DNA of 64,000 nucleotides, from NCBI RefSeq assembly GCF_000471905.2, contig NW_006497511.1, positions 1,891,274 through 1,955,273 of the forward strand, read 5' to 3'. Every line of letters starts with the position of its first letter. Within the stretch, counting starts at the first letter, position 1. The DNA is from Amborella trichopoda. Its lineage: Eukaryota; Streptophyta; Magnoliopsida; Amborellales; Amborellaceae. Under the pieces are notes generated by a model. The model was given only the letters and a program-made list of their open reading frames with translations. It searched no databases and was not told where the DNA came from. Shown here piece after piece: positions 34,341 to 46,013 of this stretch. The position numbers and the translations under genes were made by a program.

Positions 34341-35435
34341 ATTGGAAGTAGAGATGTCAGCATCATGGGTCTCTGCGCTTGCGGTTGATGAAAAGACCTT
34401 TGAAAATAATGATGAAGAGTTCCAAGAGGCCCCAGAAGAATGGGAAGAAGGTGGTCAGCCCACAGTTGACAAACTCGACGAAATAAATCTTGGAGACGAA
34501 GTTGTTCACCATCTCGGCATCGATCCCTCTATCAAACCCATCAAATAGAAATCGAGAAGGTTCAGGCCTGACCTCGAGATGCAGATAGATGCTGTGTTGA
34601 CCAAACTCAAACAAGTAGGCTTTATTCGCAAAGTCAAGTACCCGAAATGGCTAGCAACTGTTGTTTCGGTCAAGAAGAAGAATGGTCAAATCAGGGTGTG
34701 TATTGACTTTCACGATTTGAATACCGCCTATCCCAAGGATGACTTCCCGTTGCCATTCACCGAGATGCTCATCGACTCTACCACTCACTATCAAACCTTT
34801 TCCTCATGGACGGATACTCTGGCTATAATTAGATAAGGATGGCGCCTGAAGATGAAGAGGCCACTGCATTCTTAACTCCAAAGGGGTCTTCTGTTACACA
34901 ATGATACCTTTTGGATTAAAGAATGTTGACACCACATACCAGAGAGAAATGAAGACCATTTTCAAAGACATGCTTCACAAAGAAGTGGAATGCTATGTAG
35001 ACGATTTGGTGGTAGAATCTTAAGAGACAGATGATCACATGAGAGACCTTGAGATGGTATTCGAGCTTTTGCGTCTTCATCAACTTAAAAATGAACCCAC
35101 TGAAATGCGCTTTCGGCTTGTGCTCCAGAAAATTCTTGGGGTTCATCGTTAGACATCGAGGGCTTGAAGTCAAGCTACTCAAGATCAAAGCAATCCAAGA
35201 AATGTCGTCATCGATGACGTTTCAAGAACTGCGCTTCCACCAAGGGCAACTGACATACATTTGCAGGTTCATCTTTAACCTCTCAGGTCGCTGTAGACCC
35301 TTTACACACCTGCTAAAGGAAGATACCCCATTCATCTGGAATGAAGCATGTCAGGCAGCCCTTGATGACATCAAGCATTATTTACACAATCCTCCTGTAC
35401 TCTCGACACCAATATTGGGAAGACTCATTCTATAA
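34341..35435 (+). pseudogene. Reverse transcriptase of B1
   Basis: It starts with the pre-RT block EEWEEGGQPTVDKLDEINLGDE (about 34435-34500), after which a short piece seems missing, then KPIK and the fingers: VGFIRKVKYPKWLATVVSVKKKNGQIRVCIDFHDLN and DDFPLPFTEMLID (34615-34780). A frameshift near 34800 breaks the first catalytic motif (MDGYSGYNQIRMAPEDEEATAF in parts). YVDDLVV lies at 34994-35014, catalytic Asp pair intact. A stop follows the loop. The thumb, MNPLKCAFGLCSRKFLGFIVRHRGLE and LTYICRFIFNLSGRCRPF, runs in one frame to 35435. Confidence 0.9.
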
Positions 35436-36402
35436 GTGACTTCTTCAGACGAGTCCCGCGATGCATTATTGGCACAAAACAATGAAGAACGAAAAGAAAC
35501 AACATTATATTACCTCAGTCGTATGATGCAATGGGCCGAGAAGAATTATAACCCATTGAGAAGATGTGTCTGGCCCTGATCATCGCAGTATAAAAACTTC
35601 ATCATTACTAGCTCGGTCATGAAATGAAACTTATATCGAAAGCTGATCCTGTAAAGTTTCTCATGACATGCCCATGCTTGTCAGGATGCTTGGCTAAGTG
35701 GGCACTATTGATGATGGAGTTCGACACCACGTATGTCCCACAAAAGGCCATCAAGGGTCATGCCTTGGTTGACTTTCTCATAGCACACCTTGTACTGACA
35801 GAATCTCCTCTATCAAGTGACTTCCCAGATAAAGAAGTATTATGTGCTGACCATGCTCTTCGACAAAGCCTTCCAATCAGATCAAGGAGGCACCAGAGTA
35901 GTATTCCTGAGTCCGAGAGGAGGAATATTGCCACTTTCTTTCTCTCTTGCTTAAGCCGGTTCTCATAATGAGGCAGAATATCAAGCCCATATAATCAGAC
36001 TGGAGATAGCGTTCGACCTCAACTTGGAGCAGCTCAAGATCTATGGTGACTCTGAGTTGGTTATCCGACAGCTCAAAGGGATTTATGATGTGAGAAAAGA
36101 CATTCTCAAGCCTTATCACGATACTGCAAAATCGTATATGGCTCAGTTTGAGGACGTATCCCTGAGTCACATCCCCAGAAGGCTAAACTCGCAGGCTAAT
36201 GCACTTGCGAAACTCGGTGATACAATTCAATTATCCTCATCAGGGCTCATGCTTATCTGGGTGGCAGAATGGAGATACATCGAACTAAGAACTGAGGTTG
36301 ATGTGGATGACGAGCGAAATATCTTCTCCGAGTGCCCTCCTTATCCATTTGGAGTGCTGCTGTTAACCAAAGAAGTAATCAAGACTGAACAAGAAATAGC
36401 AT
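35436..36402 (+). pseudogene. Connection and archaeal-type RNase H of B1
   Basis: The degenerate first RNase H (ESRDALLAQNNEERKETTLYYLSRMMQ, then KWALLMMEFDTTYVPQKAIKGHALVDFL) runs to about 35800 with two frame changes. The second RNase H follows in a shifted frame: the FDG region is degraded (LFDKAFQSDQGGTRV), then AEYQAHIIRLE, IYGDSELVIRQLKGIYDVRKD and SQANALAKLG (D to N in the last motif). The frame 36024-36404 ends KTEQEIA exactly where an inverted block begins. Confidence 0.85.
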
Positions 36403-36943
36403 AGCTTTAGCCCACTTAGAGAAATAATATGTTACAGCTAAGATAAAAACCTGACCAGTTGCGGAAGGAGGGTCATTAGGCCCTACGATGTCCATACCCC
36501 ATTGTGAGAAGGGCCATGATGCAATCGTAGGGTGTAAGGGCTTTGGAGGCTGGTGAACCAGGTTGGAGTGTATCTATCATACATGGCACTTTTTAGCATA
36601 GTTTAAGAAATAGGCAATCATGGAAGGCCAATAGCATCCCAACCTACGTATTCGTTCATAGAGCTTAGGATCGTCCACAAATGCCTGAGTGGACTTCTTC
36701 TATTACCTAATTTGCCTCTTGAATATCGATGTATCTAAGAAGAATGTCGTCAAATGACCGTTTGAAGAGAGCAACTCCCTCAAGGAGGGTACTTGGTAGA
36801 TATTCGTCGCCTGCTGTTGCATTTGATACGATCTTCTAGGTGCCTTCCATGCTTTAAGAAACTGGTGATGGGTCCTCCCCAATCTTCTACCTACTCAATT
36901 TCTGCACACATTGGGTCAAATAATTCGCTTACATATACCGCTT
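36403..36943 (-). pseudogene. Inverted block: start of B1 integrase turned around
   Basis: Only the minus strand here gives element protein: from 36940 leftwards, YVSELFDPMCAEIE, GGPITSFLKHGR, HQPPKPLHPTIASWPFSQWGMDIVGPNDPP and FILAVTYYFSKWAKA. In C the same protein stretch is on the same strand as the rest of pol, but here it is opposite to both RNase H and integrase end. The breakpoints fall after EQEIA (about 36402) and before FGVPD (about 36943). The first catalytic Asp (MDIVGP) is inside the block. The inversion alone would abolish a functional integrase. Confidence 0.9.
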
Positions 36944-37637
36944 CGGGGTGCCCGACTGAATTATATCTGACAATGGTCCTCAATTTAGGAGTCATCACAT
37001 CGATCGTTTAGTTAACCAATTCAATTTCGAATGGAGGTACTCAACTATGTACTACCCTCGGGCGAATGGATTAGCTGAGTCTTTCAATAAGACACTGTGC
37101 AACATTTTAAGAAATTCAATATAAAAAACACGGAAGAACTGACATGAGAAGCTTCTTGAAGCACTATGAGCTTATCGTACTACTATGTGAAATGCTTTTG
37201 ATTCCACTCCTTATTCTTTGGTTTATGGTGGTGAAGCAGTTTTACCTCTCGAAATACAAATCCCTTCACGACGAGTGGCTATCTACCAAGGAATAACCGA
37301 AGATGAGAGAGCTAAGCTCCGGTATCAAGAATTGGACGCACTCGATGGAAAGAGGTTAGAGGCTCAGCAGAGCCTTGAACTCAGCCAAGGGAGAATGAAG
37401 AGGGCTTTCGACAAATCTATCAAAGTCCGCTCATTCACCAGTGGTGATCTAATCTTAGTTGTCAAAAGGCCTATTGTTATGCATGGCCGGAGTAAAGGGA
37501 AGTTTGAGCCTAAATGGGAAGGTTCCTTTATAGTAAAAAAGGTCTCTCCCAACAGAGCCTATACACTGACACGTCTTGATGGAGACAAGGCGATGCCTCC
37601 TATCAATGGACGATACTTAAAGAAGTACTATCCGTAA
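36944..37637 (+). pseudogene. C-terminal half of B1 integrase
   Basis: Back on the plus strand: GVPD, a stop, IISDNGPQFRSHHIDRLVNQF (second catalytic Asp kept), STMYYPRANGLAESFNKTL (Glu kept), then a stop at 37124 and one more near 37170. The frame 37218-37637 is clean: LVYGGEAVLPLEIQIPSRRV, RAKLRYQELDALDGKRLEAQ, KGKFEPKWEGSFIVKKV and the end INGRYLKKYYP with a proper stop. NGLAE is the Tat/Ogre form of the Glu motif. Confidence 0.92.
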
Positions 37638-40600
37638 TGCATATTCTAAAAAGAAAGGGACCCAACCAAAAATAAGCAAGATGGTCAAAAAGAAATTCTA
37701 ACTCTTTTTATTGCAATAAAAACGAGTTACAAAAAGCCCATTATAAGGGAGGTTATAAGTTTCTTGCATCTGAAGATAAGAGAACAGTTACAAACCAAAA
37801 ATTGTACTTTCACTCTTGCATCGGAAGATAAAAGAACGGTTACAGGCCAAAACAAATGCCTGCCCCATGATGAAGAAGCAAACCCACAAAAGAAAGACTT
37901 TCATCATGAAGAGCGAAACCACTTGGAGAGTTAGCTTTAATTTATCTGATGAGTAAGAGGATGGTTATAAGCTAGAAGACAAAGCAGAGCCACTCCAAGG
38001 AGCTACCCTCAGTCCACCCGACGTGTATGTCAAACAAAAAAGTCAAGTATCTCACTCTACCTGTACATCAAATATATACAAAGGATTCATTCGACGTGTG
38101 TATCAAACATACAAAGCAGTCTGCCCTGGCAAGGAACTGGCCTATGACAGAAAGCATGCTCTGTTCACAATGGATGACCTCCCACAGAACAACATGGACC
38201 TCACATTGTGCTGAAGGATTTGGCTTCCAACAGAAAACGCACGCCACTCTTTACCATCACTCACTACTTTTGCCTAGCCCATGAATATCATCTTATACAG
38301 CTCATCGTCGAGCACCGCAAATCCCGCACGTAACTTACTGCCATAAGCGAGCATCACTCTCCGCATCATGATAGGCCACACATGCTGATGAGCGCCGGCT
38401 GTGTCCTCCAAAGGCCAGCGCCGGTTGTGCTCCTTACCCCTACCACCGGTTACCTTTCTTGAGGTTCAGCGCTGCTTGAGTCAGCACTCCAAAGGCCAAT
38501 GCCAATTGTTCTCCTTACCCCTAGTGTCGGTTGCCTTTCTTGAGGTCCAGCACCGGTTGAGTCAGCACTCCAAACCATCAGTGCTAGTTGCCCTTGCACC
38601 GGCTGCGCTTCTGTTAGCACTGACCCTGTCGCACTGTTCGCTTCCCGAGACTCATTTTCAAAGCTTAAGTTTTCGCACCTACTTAATGGTCGCATGATTT
38701 TAGGAGGTAACTGTACGCCTCCCCTATGACGATTCACCTCCTGCAAACCGTACAGCTTCCACGATGGTCCACATCCCATAACTGTTCGTCTCCCGCCAGA
38801 ACTTCTACTACACTGTCGGAAAGCTTATTGAAAAACTTTCCCACCTATGTTTTTCGCCTGGACAGCACCAATACCTCATAGAAATTTTTGTAAACTTCTT
38901 TAGCTCTCAGAAAACTCTGCAACACCACTAACAGTGTCGAAAAGTGGCGACAATCCTTGGGAAACTAATTAAAAACACTCTGGAAAACTCCCAAAATGCG
39001 TGGAAATGATAATAGTTTTACTTCTCACCTTTTCTACAAAAAACCACTGCAGTCGGAACCTCTTCCCCTCACTGTAAAATTCCCTATGCTAAAAAGCTCT
39101 CCCACAACTTCACAAAATTCTTAGCAAAAACTTCGTCAGAACTTCAACTGATCACCCTCTCCTCACCGTTAAGAAACTTTTCGCTTAAAGTTTTTTTACC
39201 CAAAAAGTGAGGGAAAACGAGATTTTACCCCATTATATAGACCACACTACCCTCAAATGCCCTTAACAAACTGGGAATTCCAATCGCATCCAAGGAAAGC
39301 CAAGAGAATATGAGCCAGGTCAGGCTTTGACTTGAGGCTCGAGGTAAATCTCATTGATCCATCCCCAGCGCCAGTTGACACACCGTCGGGTGTGTTTTCA
39401 AAACAATCTTAGTGCCGGGTGTGTTCTCAAAACAACCCCAACATCAGTTGACGCAGCGCCGGGTGTTTTTTCAAAACAACCTTAGCATCAGTTGGCTTAG
39501 CACCGGGTGTGTTCTCAAACAACCCTAGCATCAGTTTACGTAGCGCTGGGTGTGTTCTCAAAACAACCTTAGCGCCGGTTGACTTGGCACCGAGAGTGTT
39601 TCCAAATGACCCAACGCCGATTGAATATTCACAAGAACCACTAGCGCTACACATGGCGCTGGCTATATTTCGAGCAACCTATTGTCACCTACTCCAGGTT
39701 GATGTCTTGAGCATCCTACCACTTATCCTTAGTATGGTTGCACCCAAACTGTGACTTGTCATCCCCAGTGATGTTGCACCCAGTCTGTTGCACCCAAACT
39801 ATGACCTATCATCCTTAATGGAGTTAGGAGTTATCCCTCATCCTCATATGAATAACACCCATACTGCAGCCCATTATCCCCAATGGAGTTAAGGTCATTC
39901 TTACCGCTATAATTCCCAGTGGGTCTATTCCATACCAAGTTATCTTATCCTTAGGGAGTCAAGTTACCTATGCTCCATAGAGTCTCATCTTTCACCCAAG
40001 GGAGTCACATTTGACCCCTTGATCCCCAGTGAAGTCCGCTTCCATTCGCCATCCCTTATTGGGTTACCATCTCCATCTGAGCCCTCCGCTTGTGTTGGGC
40101 ATTAACCATTTTATCCTCAGGGAGTCAGATGGCCATCCATAGACCTATTCCCCATGGAGCTCCACCTACATGGCGACCCACACAATGGTCCAGCTGCATG
40201 ACTGTAAAACTGCATAGCCATAGTCCAAACTATATGACCTTAAACTGTAGCAATGGTCTAATTGCACGACCTTAAACTGCACAGCCATGGTCCAAACTAT
40301 ATGATCGTAAACTGTAACGAAGGTCTAGTTGCACGACCTTAAACTGTACGGTCCTAGTTGTATGACTTTAAACTGCACGACCACGATCTAGTTGTATGAC
40401 CTTAAACCAAAGTACATGTCTTAGCCGCATGATGTTAAAAGGCTCAGCACCATGGTCCAAACTATATGACCTTTAAACTGCAGCGGAGGTCTAGTTGCAC
40501 GACCTTAAACTGCACGGTTCTAGTTGTATGACTTTAAACTGCAAGACTACGATCCAGCTGTATGACCTTAAAGCATAGTACACGTCCTAGCCGCATGACA

Positions 40601-42507
40601 ATAAAAGGCTCAGCACCATGGTCCAAACTATATGACCTTAAACTGAAGTGATGGTCTAGTTGTACGACCTTAAACTGCACAGCCATGGTCCAAACTATAT
40701 GACCTTAAACTATAGCAAAGGTCTAGTTACACGACCTTAAACTGCATGGTCCTAGTTGTATGACTTTAAACTGCATAACCACAGTCCAGCTATATGAACT
40801 TAAATCATAGGGCGTGTCCTGGCCACATGACGATAAACTGCTTTACACAGGTCCAGGAGGCATGACCATAAACTCGGCCCCACATACATGCACATGCCTT
40901 CACGTGAGCTTTCACACACGCCTTCCCTAACCTACTTGTTAGTGTGCGCGCACGACCTTCATTACCTCTCCAATGCGTTCATTCACTTCATCACCACACC
41001 TCAATCCCTTGTGAGTCTCACCCGTGCTCACGAAACGGCGAACCATCCCGCCATCCATATTTGTTGTAAGTTAGTGGGTCACCATCATCCACTCACACTT
41101 CATACATCATAGGTAGCCTTGTACCATTTCCCCAAGTTAGTCAAACAACCACCATATTCACTTTAAGGCCTCCACAGACTGTCATCCATCTCCATTGTGG
41201 TCTTAGCTGCATGACCCTAAACTGCACAGCCATGGTCCGAACTATATGACCTTAAACTATGGCAAAGGTCTAGCTGCATGACCTTAAACTGCACGGTCCT
41301 AGTCGTATGACTTTAAATTGCATAACCACGGTCCAGCTATATGACCTTAAACCATAGTGCATGTCCAGGCCGCATGACGTCTATTTCGCCCGGGTCTCGA
41401 AGGCATGACGTTAAACACGCCTTCACATAAAATAAATAAAAATAAAAGAATAACGAGCATGGTGTATATCTGAACAAGGGAACTCCATGAGTAAAAATGA
41501 CGAACGGACATGGTCATGAAACCATGAGTAAAAGAGTTCCATGAATAAAAATCGGACACAGTGAAAACCCGAAAGGCATCGTGAGCAAAAATGGATGGAA
41601 ATGGTGGACATAGCCAAAAGGTTATGGGTACAAGAGCCTCAAAATAAAAAGAAGTTCATGAAAACCATCTCTACAACGCCACTTCCCAAGTTCAAGTGAA
41701 AATCCGCAAAGGACACTTAGACTAATAAACAGGTTGATGCAACACTAGCCTCAACAGGTGGCTTCAGCCCTCACTCAAAAGAAGAAAATTCCTGGTGTCA
41801 TAAATGTCAGGACTACAAAAAAATGAGCTTCAAGGAAAAGATTCCGACAGCCTGAGTCCAGTCGCAAAAGGACTCGAAAGACAGAAGACTCGCCAAGACG
41901 TAAAGACAAGTCTCATGAGGAAGAATATTATTCCCACAAGGTCACTTTAGAAACAAATACTCCAAAGGAAAGAAACTAACAAAGCGAGGGGAGAACCTGC
42001 TAGAGACGTCAGCTCGTCAAACTGGCATGACCAGACCTTCGAGATCGGCTAATAGAACCTGCCCCTGACTGAACACGGTAGACGAGACCCATAGTGGTAC
42101 TCTGAACCGTCAAAAGCAAACCTGGTGTAGCAGCAAACAACTCCTACCAAAGCAAACCAACGAACCCAGACCAAATGGAATGCTGCCCTTCTACATGGCA
42201 CTCAATTGCCAAACGGGCCTGATTCTGACTAACGAGGTCCGTACAAAATCCTCAGCTTCAGAATCACAAATAGTCCAGACGAGGGTGAGGACTACGACAA
42301 GATCCCTCAAAAAGGTCTCTTCTCCCCCTAAAGTCTCCATGGAGGGACCCGCGAACAATGCATCCCTACGTCTGAGCAGCTTAGTCACACCATTACGTGA
42401 ATCTCCTCGACATTCATGTGGTCATGTGGCTAGGAAGAAAAAAAGTAAGTGCCGAAGGAAACTTTCTGAATGAATGTCCTTCTCGCTTCTCTTGAAGCAC
42501 AACAATC
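37638..42507 (+). other. Long 3' non-coding tail of B1
   Basis: About 4.9 kb, collinear with the C tail. In order: a block shared with the C frame 21768-22219, a repeat of about 90 bp at 38395-38575 (AGCGCCGGTTG units), CCGGGTGTGTTCTCAAAACAACC units at 39360-39600, CCCAGTGGAGT repeats to 40150, the TGACCTTAAACTGCA array, and a last block that aligns to 17640-17500 in C. No frame is kept between the copies, so no gene is called. Confidence 0.7.
40190..41390 (+). repeat. ~45-bp tandem array around TGACCTTAAACTGCA in the B1 tail
   Basis: More than 20 units alternate AACTATATGACCTTAAACTG, GGTCTAGTTGCACGACC and CATGGTCC blocks. A non-repeat piece with a repeat of its own lies at 40880-41190. It is the counterpart of 18990-20180 in C. 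Confidence 0.8.
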
Positions 42508-42519
42508 GGCGAGGAAAGC
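42508..42519 (+). other. Probable polypurine tract of B1
   Basis: GGCGAGGAAAGC ends directly at the TGTTTGAATG start of the 3' LTR. Place and base bias fit; it is not long. Confidence 0.55.
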
Positions 42520-45500
42520 TGTTTGAATGTATTTTTTAGCACCTTGGTACTTGGTAGGAAACAAGTCAATAAAGTCTACAAAACAGTGGAAATTTTTGAC
42601 AATGTCATAATGGCCCCAGAACTAGTCAGGCTCTTCATCAGCACTTCAAAGGACCACCCGCCGAGTTTCATCGTAATCAGACATGTCTAAGGCAATGAAC
42701 ACAAAGAAACAATTTTAGCAAAATCGGTCCCTAGCACCTTGAAATGGACCCCATAACTAGAGAAATACTTTTGGTGTGTTAAACATCTATGGGACTACTT
42801 CCATTAGATCTGACACGGTCGAAAACCCTTCAAGGTCAAGTTTCAGCTTAATCAGGCACTCCAAGACAAAGTTATGAGTACAAGACTAGAAAGGGGTAAG
42901 TCGCACACTATTCTCGTGTGGCCTCTCTTCACCAAAACACCATTAAAGGTTTTGGCTTTTATAATCATGGGCAACCACTTTCAAGGCCTATATCTCACTC
43001 GTTCCAAGTCGGATCGCTCCCAATTTTTGATAAGCATGTTCGTCTCATCAAGACAAACAATTCGATATGTGGGACGCCCTGTGACAACGAGCAGAGAGAA
43101 AAACTAAATAAAAGTCGCTGATCCGTGAAGGAGGTTACAAAAAATTCAGCAGCAGCATGCCTCGTTCAAGTAGCGAGATCACGACACTCGCATAACCGAT
43201 CGGCACGAAACCAATTGCATTATGTGCGTGAGGTCCACGACTACCTCACATTCGAACCTTGAGTACAATGAACGGTTGGATTTCACACATGAAGGCATCA
43301 AAGCTGCTGTAAATGCCGGCCACCAGAATTCAAGTTTCCGACCAAAACCTGAAGACGACAAAATCTTCATCCAAACAAGAAATCAAGTTACGTTCGTTGC
43401 AACATGATTGTGACGGCATGCTCACTGGGATTAAATGAAGAAATCACGAAGAAACATCAAGGAACAAGCACACAATCGATTCAAATTTTTCAAGATTCAT
43501 CCTAGATTCAAGTCTCATGATGCCTCAAAAACATGCTTCACAGCTCGAAGTTGGTATCAAAATGATCGCCATGCCGAGCCCCATAAAAACACAATAATCT
43601 TTCGATCAAATGGGCATCATAATGACCTTGGGTCAGCCATGAAAGATCACACAAGTTCTCGGGCAGCAGCAGGGACTGTTATGGAATTCCACACATTGTT
43701 AGGCAGGGGCAAAACAGTCCTTTTGCACCTATTTTTAGAATTTCTTTAAATTCAATTAAATTGTAATTATCTTCAATTTTAACTAGGTTTTGGGCGTACA
43801 CTCACATTTTAGCCCAATTCTTCATAAACATGCAAAGCTAAATTGTAAGGCGGTTCAGTTCATTTTTGGATTGATCCAATATAATTTGCATTCCTGCTGG
43901 AGTTTGTGAGTACGTCTTGGAGAGAGAGAGGAGAGAGAAGAAAATGGTCGATACCCTTTGGGCAGGTAACTTTCTCTCTCCTCCCTTATTTCCCTCTCTT
44001 CTTTCTCTCTCCTCTCTTCTCATCTCTATCTCTTTCTCTATCCTCATCCCTTCTCATCTTTATCTCCTTCTCATCTCTATCTCTTTCTCTCTCCTTCTCT
44101 CTTTCTCTCTCCTTCTCTCTTTCTCTCTCCTCTCTTTCTCTCTCTCTTCTTTCTCTCTCCTCTCTTCTCATCTCTATCTTTTTCTCTCTCTTCTTCTCAT
44201 CTTTATCTTCATCTATCATCTTTTAATGCAAATGACAAGGCCCAACACCGGTTGGTTTTCTCCTTCTATCACAACTGACGAGGCTTAGCGTCGATTGATT
44301 TTCTCTTGTCACAACTGATGAGGCTTAGCACTGATTGATTTTCTCCTTCCTCGGTCAGTCAGTAAAACTTAGCACCAGTTGATTTTCTCTCTCCTTCGAT
44401 CTGTCAATAAGTGAAGCCTAGCATCGACAAGTCTTCTCTCTCCTCCTCAGTCAGTGACGAGTCCTAACATCAACTAGTCTTCTCTCTCCTCTTATGTCAG
44501 ATGGTGATGTCTAGTATCGACAGGTCTTCTCTCACTTCTTCTCTCTCCTCCTCTGTCAGTCTATGAGACTTAACACCGATTGGTTTTCTCTCTCCTCTTA
44601 TGTCAGCTGGTGAAGCATATCGCATACAAGTCTTCTCTCTTCTTCTCTCTCCTCTTTTGTCAGTCGGTGAAGCCTATCGCTGACTGGTCTTCTCTCTTCT
44701 CTTTTGTTAGTCGGTGAAACCTTGTGTCGACTGATCTTCTCTCTCCTCTCTTATCAATTGATAAGACCTAACGTCGACTGGTTTTCTCTCTCTTCCCTTG
44801 TCAGTTTGTGAGACCTAACGTTTACTAGTTTTCTCTCTCTTCCTCTATCAGGTGGTGAGACCTAACGTCGACTGGTTTTCTCTCTCTTCTTCTATCAATC
44901 GGTGAGACCTAACGTCGACTGGTTTTTTCTCTTCCTCTGTCAATCGGTGAGACCTAACGTCGACTGGTTTTCTTTATCTTCCTCTGTCAGTCGGTGAGAT
45001 CTAGCACTGACTGGTTTTCTCTCTCTTCCTCTATCAGTCGGTGAGACCTAACACCGACTGGTTTTCTCTCTTTTCCTCTGTCAGTCGATGAGACCTAACA
45101 TCGATTGGTTTTTTCTCTCTCTTCACCTATCAGTATGTGAAACCTAGTGCTAACTGAATTTCTCTCTCTTCCTTCTAAACATAGTCAGCAATGCTTAACC
45201 TTGACTGTGCATTCCTTCCCTCTCTCTCCTTTATTCTCTCGTCTTTCATACTCTTCTCTTCCTTTCTTCTCCCTCCTTCTTTCTTTCCCTTCTTCTCTTC
45301 TTATTCCCTCCTTATAGCCTTAATTCTACTACTCTTTTGTTCGACTAAGATTAAGATTAACCTATCATGGTAGCCTTATCATCTAGTCATAATGTTGTTG
45401 TGCCAAGGTTACTTGGCCTGCATTATTGTCGCGATAGTCTGACCATCATGCATAGCTAGTTGGTAATAGCAACGACGTCTAGTAGTAATCCTGTGAGTCG

Positions 45501-46008
45501 GTCTTAGTTACTAAGCCCATTTTACTACCAAATCAGGCCAATTATCCATCAGCCTAGTCACCACTCTGATCCTCTCGCATAGTCAAATTCCTCTCTCCCC
45601 AGTCTTTCTTCTCTTCTTCTTTTTGAATTCACATGCTTGTGTACGTTCATTAGATAGGAAAGGTGAGGTCTCACCCACCTATTTTATAACCTTTGCCATA
45701 TATGTGTGTGATTACAGAAAAGCAGAAAACAAGAAGAATACAAGCCAAGGGAGGCGATTTCGAACCAGTTTTATTACTGAAGGGATTTTTTCATGATCTA
45801 AGAGGGGGCCCACGTGAGTCATCCTGAGTAAATCCCGAACCCACCTATAAATTCCTCTCTCACAGGTTGGTAACACCTGCCCTCGTTTTCGAACTGGGTT
45901 CCCGAGAGAGCGATCTCAAAAAAACATCCCAGGTCTTCTCTCGAAACCCAAGATGCATGCCACCTAATCCCAAAAGGATCCAAAGGGCGAGATCAAGGCA
46001 CCTAACCA
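42520..46008 (+). repeat. 3' LTR of B1
   Basis: 3489 bp, TGTTTGAATGTATTT to CACCTAACCA. It aligns end to end with 27003-30175 with many substitutions; the extra 316 bp are mostly in the minisatellite. TATA and polyadenylation signals are both mutated relative to the 5' copy. A CT microsatellite lies at 43970-44220. Confidence 0.93.
44225..45190 (+). repeat. ~47-bp minisatellite in B1 3' LTR
   Basis: About 20 units, more regular than in the 5' LTR at 44740-45080 (GGTGAGACCTAACGTCGACT recurs). The copy number differs from the 5' LTR (about 14). Confidence 0.85.
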
Positions 46009-46013
46009 GTGAC
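46009..46013. repeat. Target site duplication of B1, right copy
   Basis: GTGAC, identical to 26998-27002. After it, C gag sequence resumes on the minus strand. Confidence 0.92.

Larger units (their letters stand above)
27003..46008 (+). mobile_element. Element B1: Tat/Ogre-type retrotransposon inserted in the gag of C
   Basis: It is about 19.0 kb, plus strand: LTR 27003-30175, primer-binding site, leader, gag, spacer, RT, two RNase H domains, integrase, a 4.9-kb tail, polypurine tract, and LTR 42520-46008, flanked by GTGAC repeats. It must have inserted after C. The RT keeps YVDD and the integrase keeps its acidic residues, so it decayed less at active sites than C, but gag and pol have stops and frameshifts and the integrase is broken by an internal inversion. 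Confidence 0.95.
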
